Shown here: positions 26,157-34,956 of the stretch, piece by piece | Numbering within the stretch: the stretch's first letter is position 1 | How the letters are laid out: the number at the start of each line of letters is the position of its first letter | Source of the DNA: Sporosarcina sp. FSL K6-1508 | Lineage (GTDB): Bacteria; Bacillota; Bacilli; Bacillales_A; Planococcaceae | Direction: 5' to 3' | Assembly: GCF_038007465.1 (NCBI RefSeq) | Contig: NZ_JBBOXF010000001.1 | Coordinates: forward strand, 4,661,001 to 4,725,000 | Length of the DNA stretch: 64,000 nt | The notes under the pieces: model-generated | Told to the model about the DNA's origin: nothing | The model's database searches: none | What the model saw: only the letters and a program-made list of their open reading frames with translations | Position numbers and translations under genes: made by a program

Positions 26157-26930
26157 TTAGTCAGCAGTACTTTCCTCAACTTCAATCTTTGTTACGGGTG
26201 CTTTATCTTTTTTCTCTTTTGCCTCTTTTGTTTCTTCTACCTTTTTATTGTCCGTTTCCTTCACTTCAAGTTTCTTTTCAATAATAGGTTTGGGAGGATC
26301 CACAACAGTACTTGTCTTGTCATCCTCTGCTTGATTGACACGGAGAACGCGAATCTGCTTTGCGAAATTTTGATAGTGGATCAATTGCTCCGCCTGTTCA
26401 AGCGGCAAAGAAATTTTGATGCCTTCACTACCTTCTAGACCTTTTTCAATTTGCACAACTTTGATATTAGATAGTAGTCTTTTCGTTTCAACGCTTTTTT
26501 CAACTTCTCTGGAAACAATGACATCAACAAGATCGCCTTCGGTGACCTGTTGATCGATCAATACGATTTCAGTCGCATTTAACCATACAACACGTTCATT
26601 CACCGGAATATCTAACCTTTTTCGAACTAGATTTTTCGTCAATAAGTCACCCGAATCTAAATTGACAATTGTAATTACTTCTTCCAACTCTTTTTTATCT
26701 GTAATGAAAAATGAAGATGCATTGTTCTTTGGGAACTTCACCCATTCAATAGTATTCATATCAATTTCACTATAAGATGCCACATCTTTTGTAACGGAAG
26801 CAACCTCTACCATTTCACCGAGCCTTTCCTGCGCTTGACTAATTTGCACCAGGACCACTCCAGCAGTCACGACTGCCAATACGAAAGATATTGTTAAAAA
26901 TATGATCGCTTTCCTTTTCGAATCAATCAT
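26157..26930 (-). CDS. cpaB: CpaB-family pilus assembly protein (SAF domain)
   Basis: A 257-residue protein with one N-terminal membrane helix (KAIIFLTISFVLAVVTAGVV), a SAF/RcpC domain (~40-200) containing INERVVW-like DIPVNERVVWLNATEI and VTEGDLVDVIV, and a Lys/Glu-rich low-complexity tail (~210-257). In Gram-negative Tad systems CpaB/RcpC is periplasmic; here it would sit outside the membrane. It is the first recognised core gene after two upstream genes of unknown role. Confidence 0.87.
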   Translation of the reverse strand: MIDSKRKAIIFLTISFVLAVVTAGVVLVQISQAQERLGEMVEVASVTKDVASYSEIDMNTIEWVKFPKNNASSFFITDKKELEEVITIVNLDSGDLLTKNLVRKRLDIPVNERVVWLNATEIVLIDQQVTEGDLVDVIVSREVEKSVETKRLLSNIKVVQIEKGLEGSEGIKISLPLEQAEQLIHYQNFAKQIRVLRVNQAEDDKTSTVVDPPKPIIEKKLEVKETDNKKVEETKEAKEKKDKAPVTKIEVEESTAD

Positions 26931-26954
26931 CAGTTTTCCACTCCATTTAACACA

Positions 26955-27656
26955 TTAATTTCCATCAGATCTTTCCGGGAGTGGAAAGATAGAAAGATAG
27001 TTTACAGAATTCGGAAAGGCCCATTTTTCTAATGGATAAAATTCCATATTGGCCATTACGGGAATGTCCATGTTTCCAACAGCTATAAATCTTACTGCAG
27101 GGTAACTCTCCATTAGCCTTTCCAGTAAAATCGTATGTTCTTCTCTTTTTTTATTTTTTTGCTGCTCTTTAGAATGTATGAAGCATTTCTTTTTCGTTTT
27201 TCGCCCTACTTTTTGATAATTAGAGACTGTGAATTTACTGAAGTTACTTATTAAAATACCTTGTTCAGGCGGTAATGAAGTGGCAAGGGATTGTCCTTCT
27301 TCTTTGAGTTTGATCAAATAAAGTGCATAGGCTCTATGAATCGATCCATCCAATATTTGAAGTGTATAGTCCGGTAAATACCAGTTACGCATCCGATCCA
27401 GTACCTCTTTGTCCGTCATCTTGCCGTCGTAAATATAAAGGATACGTCCATGCTTCTTTAGGAGTGTGCCAATTTGGTCGAGTTCTTCCTGAATTGTCCG
27501 TTTTACAATAGGTAATCTTGTTTTCAAAACACTGTTTTCTTTTTTTATAATTATTTCCTCGAGGTTTCTATCTTTTTTCAAAGGTGTTTTCCGAACTATT
27601 ACATCCCTATTTGACGTAATGGGTATCCCTAATGTTTGATCGATTAATATACGCAC
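26955..27656 (-). CDS. Unknown protein of the tad operon
   Basis: About 233 residues, no membrane segment or signal peptide. Visible features are an N-terminal MRILIDQTLGIPI, a Lys-rich middle, ILYIYDGKMTDKEVLDRM, a basic cluster (GRKTKKKCFIHSKEQQKNKK) and a C-terminal AVGNMDIPVMANMEFYPL. I do not recognise the family. Start: an ATG at 27671 overlaps the upstream stop codon but has no ribosome site, while a GTG at 27656 has GAGGGGG six bases upstream, so I prefer the GTG. It lies between the vWA lipoprotein and cpaB genes, so a role in pilus regulation or assembly is likely by context only. Confidence 0.7.
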   Translation of the reverse strand: MRILIDQTLGIPITSNRDVIVRKTPLKKDRNLEEIIIKKENSVLKTRLPIVKRTIQEELDQIGTLLKKHGRILYIYDGKMTDKEVLDRMRNWYLPDYTLQILDGSIHRAYALYLIKLKEEGQSLATSLPPEQGILISNFSKFTVSNYQKVGRKTKKKCFIHSKEQQKNKKREEHTILLERLMESYPAVRFIAVGNMDIPVMANMEFYPLEKWAFPNSVNYLSIFPLPERSDGN

Positions 27657-27667
27657 AGTCAGCCCCC

Positions 27668-28996
27668 TCATTTCATAGCATCATAGAGTTCCTGTCGGGT
27701 TCTCTTAATCAATTCAAATTTTTCCTCTTTTAATGATTTTCCGTACTCATTCATTATTTCTCGACGTTCATCAATCCTATCGTTCAATCCAAATTGTGTT
27801 TCATTATCGATTCTATCCGATTCACGCAACACGCTAATTGCTGCTCTCATGTTGCTATTTTCCAAAGCAGCAAATTCATTAAATGACGAAGTCAGTTTTA
27901 GAACTTGATCGTTTAATTGAATCGTCCTATTATCAATTTGCATTCCATTGTTCACTTTTTGGCTCAATTCCCTGACTTCAGCATTTGCTTCCTCCAACAT
28001 CGTTTTAAATGTATTTTGAAAGTCGATAGTTGATTTGACGTTTGCATACTTTCCATTTCCTTCTGCTGCTACTTTTTTTAATTGTCTTTGTCCCTCATTA
28101 TCCACGTTAAAACCGAGGACGTTCACTTCCACGTCCAAATCTGATTCGGCAAGCTCTAAAGCTTCTGCAACCGGGTTTCCGTCGCATGTCTCTACACCGT
28201 CACTCACTACAAATATCATATTTTGAGTCTTTTCAGATGCTCTCGTCCGTAAGTCACCTCCGCCTGCTTTGATAGCAGCGGCGAGCGGAGTCCAACCGGC
28301 CGCTTCGAATTTCGTTAATGCATCTTTGAACTCTGTATCATTATAACTATCGGGACCATATATCAACTCGTTACTGGAACAGGACATCGCCTTATCTGCC
28401 TTTGAACCGGTTCCGGCGTGACCGTAAACTCGGAGAGAAACAATTGATTCTTCCGGGAGTTCTGTTCCAAATCGTTCCACCGCATCTTTCGCGAGTGCCA
28501 TCATCTGCTCCCCATCGATTGTTGCTTTCATACTACCACTTGCATCAATAAGGACTGAGAGGTTCAACTGCTTCATCTCTCGTTTATCAATCCCGTATTC
28601 GCCATAGTCCGCCTCAAAATCGATAAGAGGTTTATGGACATCTGTATAATCCATAGCAAACCATTCTACGATCCCATTGATCATTTCATCTTTACTTAAC
28701 TCTTCAACTGGAAATCCCTCCATAATAGCAAGGTCTTCGGGATTCAATTTCCACTTTGAAGATGTGGACATGTCTTTCATCTTTACACCAGCGCCCGCCG
28801 CTATGATATCTTCCGCGCTGGATGGTGCATCGTTAAATTTTATCGGTCTCGTTTCTTCTACTGCATTTCCCTGTTCGTCTTCTATTTGAGCTTCTACTTG
28901 CTTGTTCTCATTCTTATCAGGCCGTGCTTCTGTCTCGCTGCAACCAGTAAGTACAAAAATAAAACAACCTATTATTATAAACAATAACGTCCTCAA
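27668..28996 (-). CDS. vWA-domain lipoprotein, first gene of the tad operon
   Basis: A 442-residue lipoprotein with lipobox LTGC after a short signal (RTLLFIIIGCFIFV). A von Willebrand A domain (~residues 140-330) contains an intact MIDAS start LIDASGSMKA and IFVVSDGVETCDGNPV. The C-terminal ~110 residues are helical/coiled-coil-like (NGMQIDNRTIQLNDQV; DRIDERREIMNEYG). The TTG start has GGGAGG eleven bases upstream. vWA proteins occur with several Tad loci (TadG carries one), so this may act as surface adhesin or assembly factor. No prepilin signal is seen, so it is not a standard TadG. Confidence 0.85.
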   Translation of the reverse strand: MRTLLFIIIGCFIFVLTGCSETEARPDKNENKQVEAQIEDEQGNAVEETRPIKFNDAPSSAEDIIAAGAGVKMKDMSTSSKWKLNPEDLAIMEGFPVEELSKDEMINGIVEWFAMDYTDVHKPLIDFEADYGEYGIDKREMKQLNLSVLIDASGSMKATIDGEQMMALAKDAVERFGTELPEESIVSLRVYGHAGTGSKADKAMSCSSNELIYGPDSYNDTEFKDALTKFEAAGWTPLAAAIKAGGGDLRTRASEKTQNMIFVVSDGVETCDGNPVAEALELAESDLDVEVNVLGFNVDNEGQRQLKKVAAEGNGKYANVKSTIDFQNTFKTMLEEANAEVRELSQKVNNGMQIDNRTIQLNDQVLKLTSSFNEFAALENSNMRAAISVLRESDRIDNETQFGLNDRIDERREIMNEYGKSLKEEKFELIKRTRQELYDAMK

Positions 28997-29000
28997 AATT

Positions 29001-29346
29001 TGTCTAACCTCCCAAAAGTCTACCTATGTAAATCCAGTTTCCTATTTACCCAGATTTCTCCAACCTAGTACTATATAATTATCATTTCATTACTAAATTG
29101 TCAAAAAAATTTCATTAAGTTTTGAGCTGTCATGGTCAAATAGACCATAGGCACTTTGACTTTGTAGACCGTTGTATAAAAGAATCACTTATTTTTTAGA
29201 TGTATTATAATTATTCTTTAATTGAAAAACCATTCTTATTGCACTAGTTTTTCAAATATAACCAATTATGCAGGACTTTTGCATCTTTATTTAAAACTAT
29301 TCCAAATAAAAAGTCTCCATTTAAAGATACTTGAAACCAAGGTATA
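29001..29346. other. Gap between tad operon and chemoreceptor gene
   Basis: Apart from the candidate tad promoter near 29076-29104 and the chemoreceptor terminator at its right end, I see no gene or repeat. The sequence is strongly AT-rich around 29200-29350. Confidence 0.5.
29076..29104 (-). promoter_or_regulatory. Candidate sigma-A promoter of the tad operon
   Basis: A perfect -35 TTGACA (29104-29099) is followed after 17 bp by an AT-rich but poor -10 (TAATTA, within TAATTATATAGT). It lies about 80 bp upstream of the vWA lipoprotein start. The weak -10 suggests an activator or different exact placement. Confidence 0.4.
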
Positions 29347-29390
29347 TAAAAAAAGCGAACAACATGTCCGAAGACTTGTTGCACGCTTTG
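29347..29390 (-). terminator. Terminator of the chemoreceptor gene
   Basis: AAAGCGTGCAACAAGTC and GACATGTTGTTCGCTTT pair around a TTCG tetraloop with T's following on the minus strand, 17 bp after the chemoreceptor stop. Confidence 0.88.
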
Positions 29391-29406
29391 TCTCTTTATT
29401 TGATAT

Positions 29407-31095
29407 TCACACTCTGAAATGCTTCATTTCCATTTGGAGATCTTCGGCAAGTTTTGCAAGTGCTTGCGCGCTGGATGAAATCTCTTCATTGACAGCCAAC
29501 TGCTCTTCTGTAGCTGCACTTGTATCACCTGCAGACGCAGCCGCTTCGCCACTCAACTGTGCGATTTCCCCGGCACCATGGCTCACCTCGTCTGCCATCG
29601 CTTGGATTTCTTCAATTGCGGCAGAAACTGTCTCGACTTTTGTTGCAACATCGCCGACTGCGTTCTGGATTTCTTCGAAGACCAAACGCGACTGTTCGGT
29701 GGCAGCGATACCGATATCTACGCGCTCACTGCCAGCGGTGATGGATGTGACAGCCCGTTTGGACGCGTTTTGGATCATGCTTACCATTGTGCCGATTTCT
29801 GTAGCAGACGTCTTCGATTGTTCTGCTAATTTTCGGACTTCCTCTGCTACAACTGCAAAGCCTTTGCCGTATTCTCCTGCACGTGCGGCTTCGATTGCAG
29901 CATTGAGTGCAAGCAAGTTCGTCTGCTCGGCAATGGAAGTTATGAGAGTCGTAATTTTCTGTATTTCATTTGAATGCTGTGCCATTTCCTCCATGATGAC
30001 GGAAGATTCCTGGATTGTCGTATGAATTGTTGACATTTGAACTGATACTTCACCGACTACACTCGACCCCGTCGTAACAAGCTTCGATACAGTTTCCGTT
30101 GACTGCAACATTTCTTCATTATTGTTTGCAATTTCTGCAACTCCTAATGATAGTTCTTCCATGGAAGAACTGGATTGTTCGATAATTCCCTGCTGCTTTT
30201 CACTACCCATTAACTGATTCTCAGCAGTCTTGGCAACCATTTCAGAAGATGCCAAACTTTCCTCTGAGCTTGCGGACAATTCTTCTGACTGAATCGCTAA
30301 CTGTGTAGCAGAAACATTAATTTTACGTACCATATTCGCTACATCTGTCCCCATTTTGTTGAAGGCAGCCGCCATATCCCCAATTTCATCTTTGTTTTTA
30401 ACCTTCAGTAAATCAATCGTCAAATTTCCTGATGCGATTTCATTCAACCCATCCGTCACTACACGAACAGGACGCGAAATGCCCCGACTGATGAATGTAG
30501 AAATGACAATACCCATAAGCGTCGCGAAAATAATAATTCCAATGACAAAGATAATTGTGCCCATCATGAATGTTTCCAACTCACTACGAGTTTTCTTCTG
30601 TTCCTGAAATTGGTCTGCTTTAATGAGATCAGCATTTTCCAGCACGAGAGCACCCACATTTGCCGAAGCGCGTCCAAGTTCTGTCGCTTTTCGATCTTTT
30701 CCTTCTTGGACATTCAGTACAATCTCATCTTGTAGGTTTAAATATTTCGTACGTGCCACCTCAAGATCTTCCAGTAAGGCCTTATGTTTTCCTGTATTAA
30801 GTATTGCAGATAGTTCTTGATACAACTCATCAAAACGGTTAACATTTTCCGTCCGCGATTCCAAATATTTATCATCTTTGAAAAGCATATAGCCTCGTAC
30901 ATCATCCTGGATTTGATTGTGTTTCAGAATGAATTCATCTACCAATTCAACCTTCTTTACACGATCATCCAATAAAAAAGTATAATCTGCGTCAATACGA
31001 ATCGTTGACCACAAACTCAGGCCTCCCACAATGACAAGTAATGTCAATATCGTTGCAAAACCCAACCACAATTTTTTAGCTACAGTAAATTTCAT
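29407..31095 (-). CDS. Methyl-accepting chemotaxis protein
   Basis: A 562-residue chemoreceptor. Layout: membrane helix 1 (~10-30), an extracytoplasmic helical sensor (~32-185, 4HB_MCP-like, containing LLDDRVKKVELVDEFI), membrane helix 2 (MGTIIFVIGIIIFATLMGIV), HAMP (~210-265; GLNEIASGNLTIDLL) and the long cytoplasmic signalling helix with the hairpin tip IAEQTNLLALNAAIEAARAG. The ligand is unknown. Two adjacent ATGs (31098, 31095) lie right behind a run of six G's; the second has the better spacing. Monocistronic. Confidence 0.93.
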   Translation of the reverse strand: MKFTVAKKLWLGFATILTLLVIVGGLSLWSTIRIDADYTFLLDDRVKKVELVDEFILKHNQIQDDVRGYMLFKDDKYLESRTENVNRFDELYQELSAILNTGKHKALLEDLEVARTKYLNLQDEIVLNVQEGKDRKATELGRASANVGALVLENADLIKADQFQEQKKTRSELETFMMGTIIFVIGIIIFATLMGIVISTFISRGISRPVRVVTDGLNEIASGNLTIDLLKVKNKDEIGDMAAAFNKMGTDVANMVRKINVSATQLAIQSEELSASSEESLASSEMVAKTAENQLMGSEKQQGIIEQSSSSMEELSLGVAEIANNNEEMLQSTETVSKLVTTGSSVVGEVSVQMSTIHTTIQESSVIMEEMAQHSNEIQKITTLITSIAEQTNLLALNAAIEAARAGEYGKGFAVVAEEVRKLAEQSKTSATEIGTMVSMIQNASKRAVTSITAGSERVDIGIAATEQSRLVFEEIQNAVGDVATKVETVSAAIEEIQAMADEVSHGAGEIAQLSGEAAASAGDTSAATEEQLAVNEEISSSAQALAKLAEDLQMEMKHFRV

Positions 31096-31306
31096 CATTT
31101 CCCCCCACGATCTTTTAGCCTATTCAAATTATATAACTATTGACGGATAATAGCATTACTTATATACTAATTCGGAATATTTAGTCATATTATTATTCCT
31201 TGTTAGATTCATCACAAGATGATTTATCTTATCTTCTGTAATGAATACATAGACATTAGTTGCGTACAATGGATGATGAAGCAATGTTTAATAAAGGAGA
31301 TAGCAT

Positions 31307-32218
31307 GTGACAGCTAAAAAAAAGTGGATTCTACTGGGCGGGATTATCGCCTTGATTGTGGTTGCTCCCGTAATTTGGATTTTTGCATTCTATCTGAATG
31401 CGGCTGAGGCCGTCGCTGAAATGCAGGAACCAATCGGACGGGAGATTTCGGTTATGCGTGATGCTGAAGTTGTTTTTAAGAAGCAGAATCCCTTTTCCGT
31501 CTTGTTATTAGGCGTGGATGAGCGCGAAAGTGATGCCGGGCGTTCAGATACAATCGTTGTTATGACAGTTAATCCAACAGTACAATCAACGAAAATGGTC
31601 AGTATTCCAAGAGATACATATACAGAAATAATAGGACGAAATGCTAAGGATAAAATCAATCATGCCTATGCATTTGGGGGAACGGTAATGGCCGTGGCAT
31701 CCGTTGAATCATTACTCGACATCCCAATCGATTATATTGCAACCATTAATATGGAAGGTTTTGAAAGTATTGTCGACAATATTGGTGGCGTCTCGATTGT
31801 AAATGAACTTGGATTTAATGTAGATAATTACGCCTTCCCTGAAGGGGAAATCCATTTAGATGGAGAGACAGCTCTAGTTTATGTACGTATGCGATATGAA
31901 GATCCCCGTGGAGATTTTGGTAGACAGGACAGGCAAAAAAAGGTCATTGAAGGCATGTTGCGTAAAGGAGCTTCACTTACAGGTCTTATGAACTACAAAA
32001 GTATTTTCAATACGCTTGGCGACAATGTACGAACAAATATGGCATTCGATGAAATGATAAATGTCCAAAAGAATTATCACGCGGCTATAGGTGAAGTGGA
32101 ACAGCTCCACTTCCAAGAGGGGAATAGCCAAAGGATAAATGGCATCTGGTATTATCTGATGGATGACGAGGAACTCGCAGAAATTACAACGGAGCTGAAG
32201 GATCACTTAGAGTTATAG
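31307..32218 (+). CDS. LytR-CpsA-Psr (LCP) family cell-wall glycopolymer ligase
   Basis: A 303-residue protein with one N-terminal membrane helix (ILLGGIIALIVVAPVIWIFAF) and an extracellular LCP domain: FSVLLLGVDERESDAGRSDT, VSIPRDTYTEI, KINHAYAFGG, DGETALVYVRMRYEDPRGDFGRQDRQ. The Asp and Arg residues in these motifs bind metal and lipid pyrophosphate in the family. LCP enzymes transfer undecaprenyl-linked polymers such as teichoic acid or secondary wall polymer to peptidoglycan. That fits the many SLH proteins in this window. The start is GTG behind AGGAG. It is convergent with the second SLH nucleotidase. Confidence 0.93.
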   Translation: MTAKKKWILLGGIIALIVVAPVIWIFAFYLNAAEAVAEMQEPIGREISVMRDAEVVFKKQNPFSVLLLGVDERESDAGRSDTIVVMTVNPTVQSTKMVSIPRDTYTEIIGRNAKDKINHAYAFGGTVMAVASVESLLDIPIDYIATINMEGFESIVDNIGGVSIVNELGFNVDNYAFPEGEIHLDGETALVYVRMRYEDPRGDFGRQDRQKKVIEGMLRKGASLTGLMNYKSIFNTLGDNVRTNMAFDEMINVQKNYHAAIGEVEQLHFQEGNSQRINGIWYYLMDDEELAEITTELKDHLEL

Positions 32219-32332
32219 TGTAGGTTGTTTTACTTACTCTTGAACGTTGTTTACATTAGGAGACTCGTTGTCTACTGTCTAAATTACATTGTCTTCTTTC
32301 ACAATTTCATTGTTTACAACAGCAATCAATCA

Positions 32333-32376
32333 AAAAATGCGCAAAGAGGAGAAATTCTCTTCTTTGCGCATTTTTC
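32333..32376. terminator. Bidirectional terminator between LCP and SLH-nucleotidase genes
   Basis: ATGCGCAAAGA pairs with TCTTTGCGCAT, with A's to the left and T's to the right, placed between the two converging genes. Confidence 0.87.
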
Positions 32377-32386
32377 ATTCAGTTCA

Positions 32387-34756
32387 TCATTTCTGTTTCA
32401 AAGAGTATTTCGCGAAACCTTCAGCAGCGGGAGAAAGGTATTCGATACCGCTTCCTGCTGGAATGAATTCTTTCGCTGTTCCAGCTGTTTCAAATATAAC
32501 TTTCAGGTTTTCATTCAATGGTGCAAATGCCCAGTTACCGTCTGCAGATGGATCGATTGTACCGACATCAATCATGTAATCCATGATTGCCTGACGGTTT
32601 TCATACGCATAATCGATTGAATCTGTAGCACCGCGTACACCTGGGAAGTTCCCGCTAGCACGATAGTTGTTCGTTACTACAATGAATTTCTGATTCGAAT
32701 CAATCGGTTTTCCATCATACTGCAAATTGAGAACTCGACTCGCTGATTCGTTAATTGTTTTTCCATCGTAATCATACTTAGCAGGTTGTGTGACGTCAAA
32801 TTCATAGGTGACGCCATCGATTACATCGAAGTTATACGTACGGAATTCTTCGTTGATCAAATTCTGCTCTTCTTTAGATGAAGGGTCAATCTGGTTAAAT
32901 TGGCCTGCTGACATTTCAAGCCATTCTTTAACATATGCTCCAGTCATAACGAGCGCGAACACTGTATTGTCGAATACGTAAAGGTCTGCCACATTTTTGA
33001 TGGCTATTTCACCCGCAGGTATTTCAGTATAGTAGTTTGCTCCGTTACGGCCCCCTGCTTTGAATGGCGCGCCCGAGGATAGGACAGGCAGTTTTTCATA
33101 TTCAGTGCCTTTTATCTTCCCTTCGACAAACCATTTTTGTGCATTTGTCACAATTTGAATGGAAGGATCGTCTTGCACAAGCGCAAAATAGCTGTTGATT
33201 GGCGCTGTTGTTTTGCCAACCGGGCTGCGCACATATTTAATCGTACCTTCATGTGCTTCTTTTACTGCATCGATTACTTTTTGATTGACTATGTCCGACT
33301 TTTTATCAATTTCACGTACCGCACCTTTGCCTTTGACAACGGCCCATTGATCGCCCACTTTTTCGAGTTCAAGATCAATGACACCCAAATGGCTGCCAAA
33401 TTTACCCGGCATGACGACAGGCGTTCCGTTCACTGTTCCTTGTTCCATATCAATATTTTTAAGATCGCCGAAATCTCCTGGGAATACGGCGTGGTTATGT
33501 CCTGTCAAAATCGCATCCACGCCATCAAGTTGTGAAATTTGATAAGTTACATCATCTTCATCAACCGTATGGATTTCATCGCCCATTCCTGAGTGGGATA
33601 AAACAACGATAATATCAGCGCCTTGGCCCTTCATTTCAGGGATGAATTTCTCAACTGAATGTGCCGCATCCTCTACCGTCACTTTACCGTCAAGAAGTGC
33701 ACGGTCCCAACGTACGATTCCTGGTGCAACAACACCGATAACGCCGACTTTCAAAGTATGTGCTTCCCCTATTCCATCGACTACTTCTTTATCAAAAATA
33801 GCATAAGGTGTATAGCGATTGGTCTTCGTTTTCGCATCGTAGACATTGGCATTCAACACTGGGAATGACGCCTCTTCCAATACCATGTCCAAATAGTCCA
33901 GGCCATAGTTAAACTCATGGTTTCCTAATGTACTTGCATCATAGTTAAGTGACTCAAGAGCAGCCAGAGCCGGGTGCATTTCACCTTTTTCAAGCTTATC
34001 CACTGTTACCTTATATCCGCCAAGAGGTGTTCCTTGGATCAAATCCCCATTATCGAACAGGAGATTGTTCGGGCTTTCTGCACGTGCTTCTTCAATCAAG
34101 ACCGCTGTTTTCGCAAGTCCGACTTCATTCGACACTTTATCCTGGTAATAATCATAATTCACAAAGTTTGTATGCAAATCGGATGTACCTAAAATACGAA
34201 GTGAAACTGAATTCGTTGGCGGTTCAACGTTATATGCGCTTAACAACCGATCAATAATTTTAGTAACTTGTGCTTTCGTTACGAGCTTCTGAGGTTTTGC
34301 CGTCCCATCTTCATACCCTTGTAACAGACCGAGTCCGACACTTCTTGCCAGTTCCGCAGATTCATTTGTCATAAATGAACTTTTGTCTTTGAATTTATCG
34401 AGCAGATCAGTAGAAAAAACTTCTTCTGACATAATGGCCCGGGATGCAATCAGAAATGCATGCTCCCGTGTCAGTTTTTGATCAGGCTTGAAAGTTGTTG
34501 AAGTAGCTCCTTTGATGAGCCCCATTTTTTGCGCCGCTTCCACGTAAGGCGCCAATTTCGCATCTACATCCGTAAACGCAAGTGTCTCACCGTCACTCAG
34601 TTCAAATTCAAGCGCTTTAACGATGGCTGTGATATATTCGCCTCGCGTTACATCTTGGGTCTTGGTAGCTGCGCTTGCATGTGTTGCAAACGATAATCCG
34701 CTCAATGTAAGTGCCAAAGTGACAATCCATAGTCCCGTCTTTTTTAATAAAGACAT
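32387..34756 (-). CDS. SLH-anchored 2',3'-cyclic-nucleotide phosphodiesterase / 5'-nucleotidase
   Basis: A 789-residue secreted protein. A signal peptide (LALTLSGLSFATHASA) is followed by three SLH modules (~30-195; VTRGEYITAIVKALEF, LTREHAFLIASRAI). A metallophosphatase domain follows: LGTSDLHTNF, LLFDNGDLIQGTPLGG, STLGNHEFNYGLDYLD, VLSHSGMGDE, LTGHNHAVFPG. A 5'-nucleotidase C-terminal domain (GGRNGANYYTEIPAGEI, YVFDNTVFAL) completes it. It resembles CpdB/YfkN-type enzymes acting on cyclic and 3'/5' nucleotides. I place the start at the ATG of MSLLKK (34756), with GGGAG eight bases upstream; the frame is open further upstream but lacks a ribosome site. Here the SLH modules are N-terminal, the reverse of the nucleotidase at 13847. 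Confidence 0.92.
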   Translation of the reverse strand: MSLLKKTGLWIVTLALTLSGLSFATHASAATKTQDVTRGEYITAIVKALEFELSDGETLAFTDVDAKLAPYVEAAQKMGLIKGATSTTFKPDQKLTREHAFLIASRAIMSEEVFSTDLLDKFKDKSSFMTNESAELARSVGLGLLQGYEDGTAKPQKLVTKAQVTKIIDRLLSAYNVEPPTNSVSLRILGTSDLHTNFVNYDYYQDKVSNEVGLAKTAVLIEEARAESPNNLLFDNGDLIQGTPLGGYKVTVDKLEKGEMHPALAALESLNYDASTLGNHEFNYGLDYLDMVLEEASFPVLNANVYDAKTKTNRYTPYAIFDKEVVDGIGEAHTLKVGVIGVVAPGIVRWDRALLDGKVTVEDAAHSVEKFIPEMKGQGADIIVVLSHSGMGDEIHTVDEDDVTYQISQLDGVDAILTGHNHAVFPGDFGDLKNIDMEQGTVNGTPVVMPGKFGSHLGVIDLELEKVGDQWAVVKGKGAVREIDKKSDIVNQKVIDAVKEAHEGTIKYVRSPVGKTTAPINSYFALVQDDPSIQIVTNAQKWFVEGKIKGTEYEKLPVLSSGAPFKAGGRNGANYYTEIPAGEIAIKNVADLYVFDNTVFALVMTGAYVKEWLEMSAGQFNQIDPSSKEEQNLINEEFRTYNFDVIDGVTYEFDVTQPAKYDYDGKTINESASRVLNLQYDGKPIDSNQKFIVVTNNYRASGNFPGVRGATDSIDYAYENRQAIMDYMIDVGTIDPSADGNWAFAPLNENLKVIFETAGTAKEFIPAGSGIEYLSPAAEGFAKYSLKQK

Positions 34757-34904
34757 TCGTTCATCTCCCTTATTTTGTATTCGTTTGCGTGCAAATACAT
34801 GGAATAACCACATCTCTCGCAAACTAGCCAACTCACTTATTTTCTAGCATATCATGGTAATGTGAATGTTCTGTACTCTCAACACTTCCTTTTACGGACA
34901 ATGA

Positions 34905-34946
34905 GAAATAAGCCCCTATTCGCAAGCACTCAAATAGGGACTTATC
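34905..34946 (-). terminator. Terminator of the ugp operon
   Basis: ATAAGTCCCTATTTG pairs with CGAATAGGGGCTTAT, followed by TTCT on the minus strand, about 10 bp after the binding-protein stop codon. Confidence 0.78.
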
Positions 34947-34956
34947 ATCTATAATT

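Noticed and set aside
26955..27671. ATG at 27671 as start of the unknown tad-operon gene
   Set aside because: It overlaps the previous stop codon but has no ribosome site; GAGGGGG is placed for the GTG five codons later.
29222..30025. Long open frame on the plus strand opposite the chemoreceptor gene
   Set aside because: It is antisense to the conserved MCP signalling helix, has no ribosome site and a composition typical of a mirrored Ala/Glu-rich gene.
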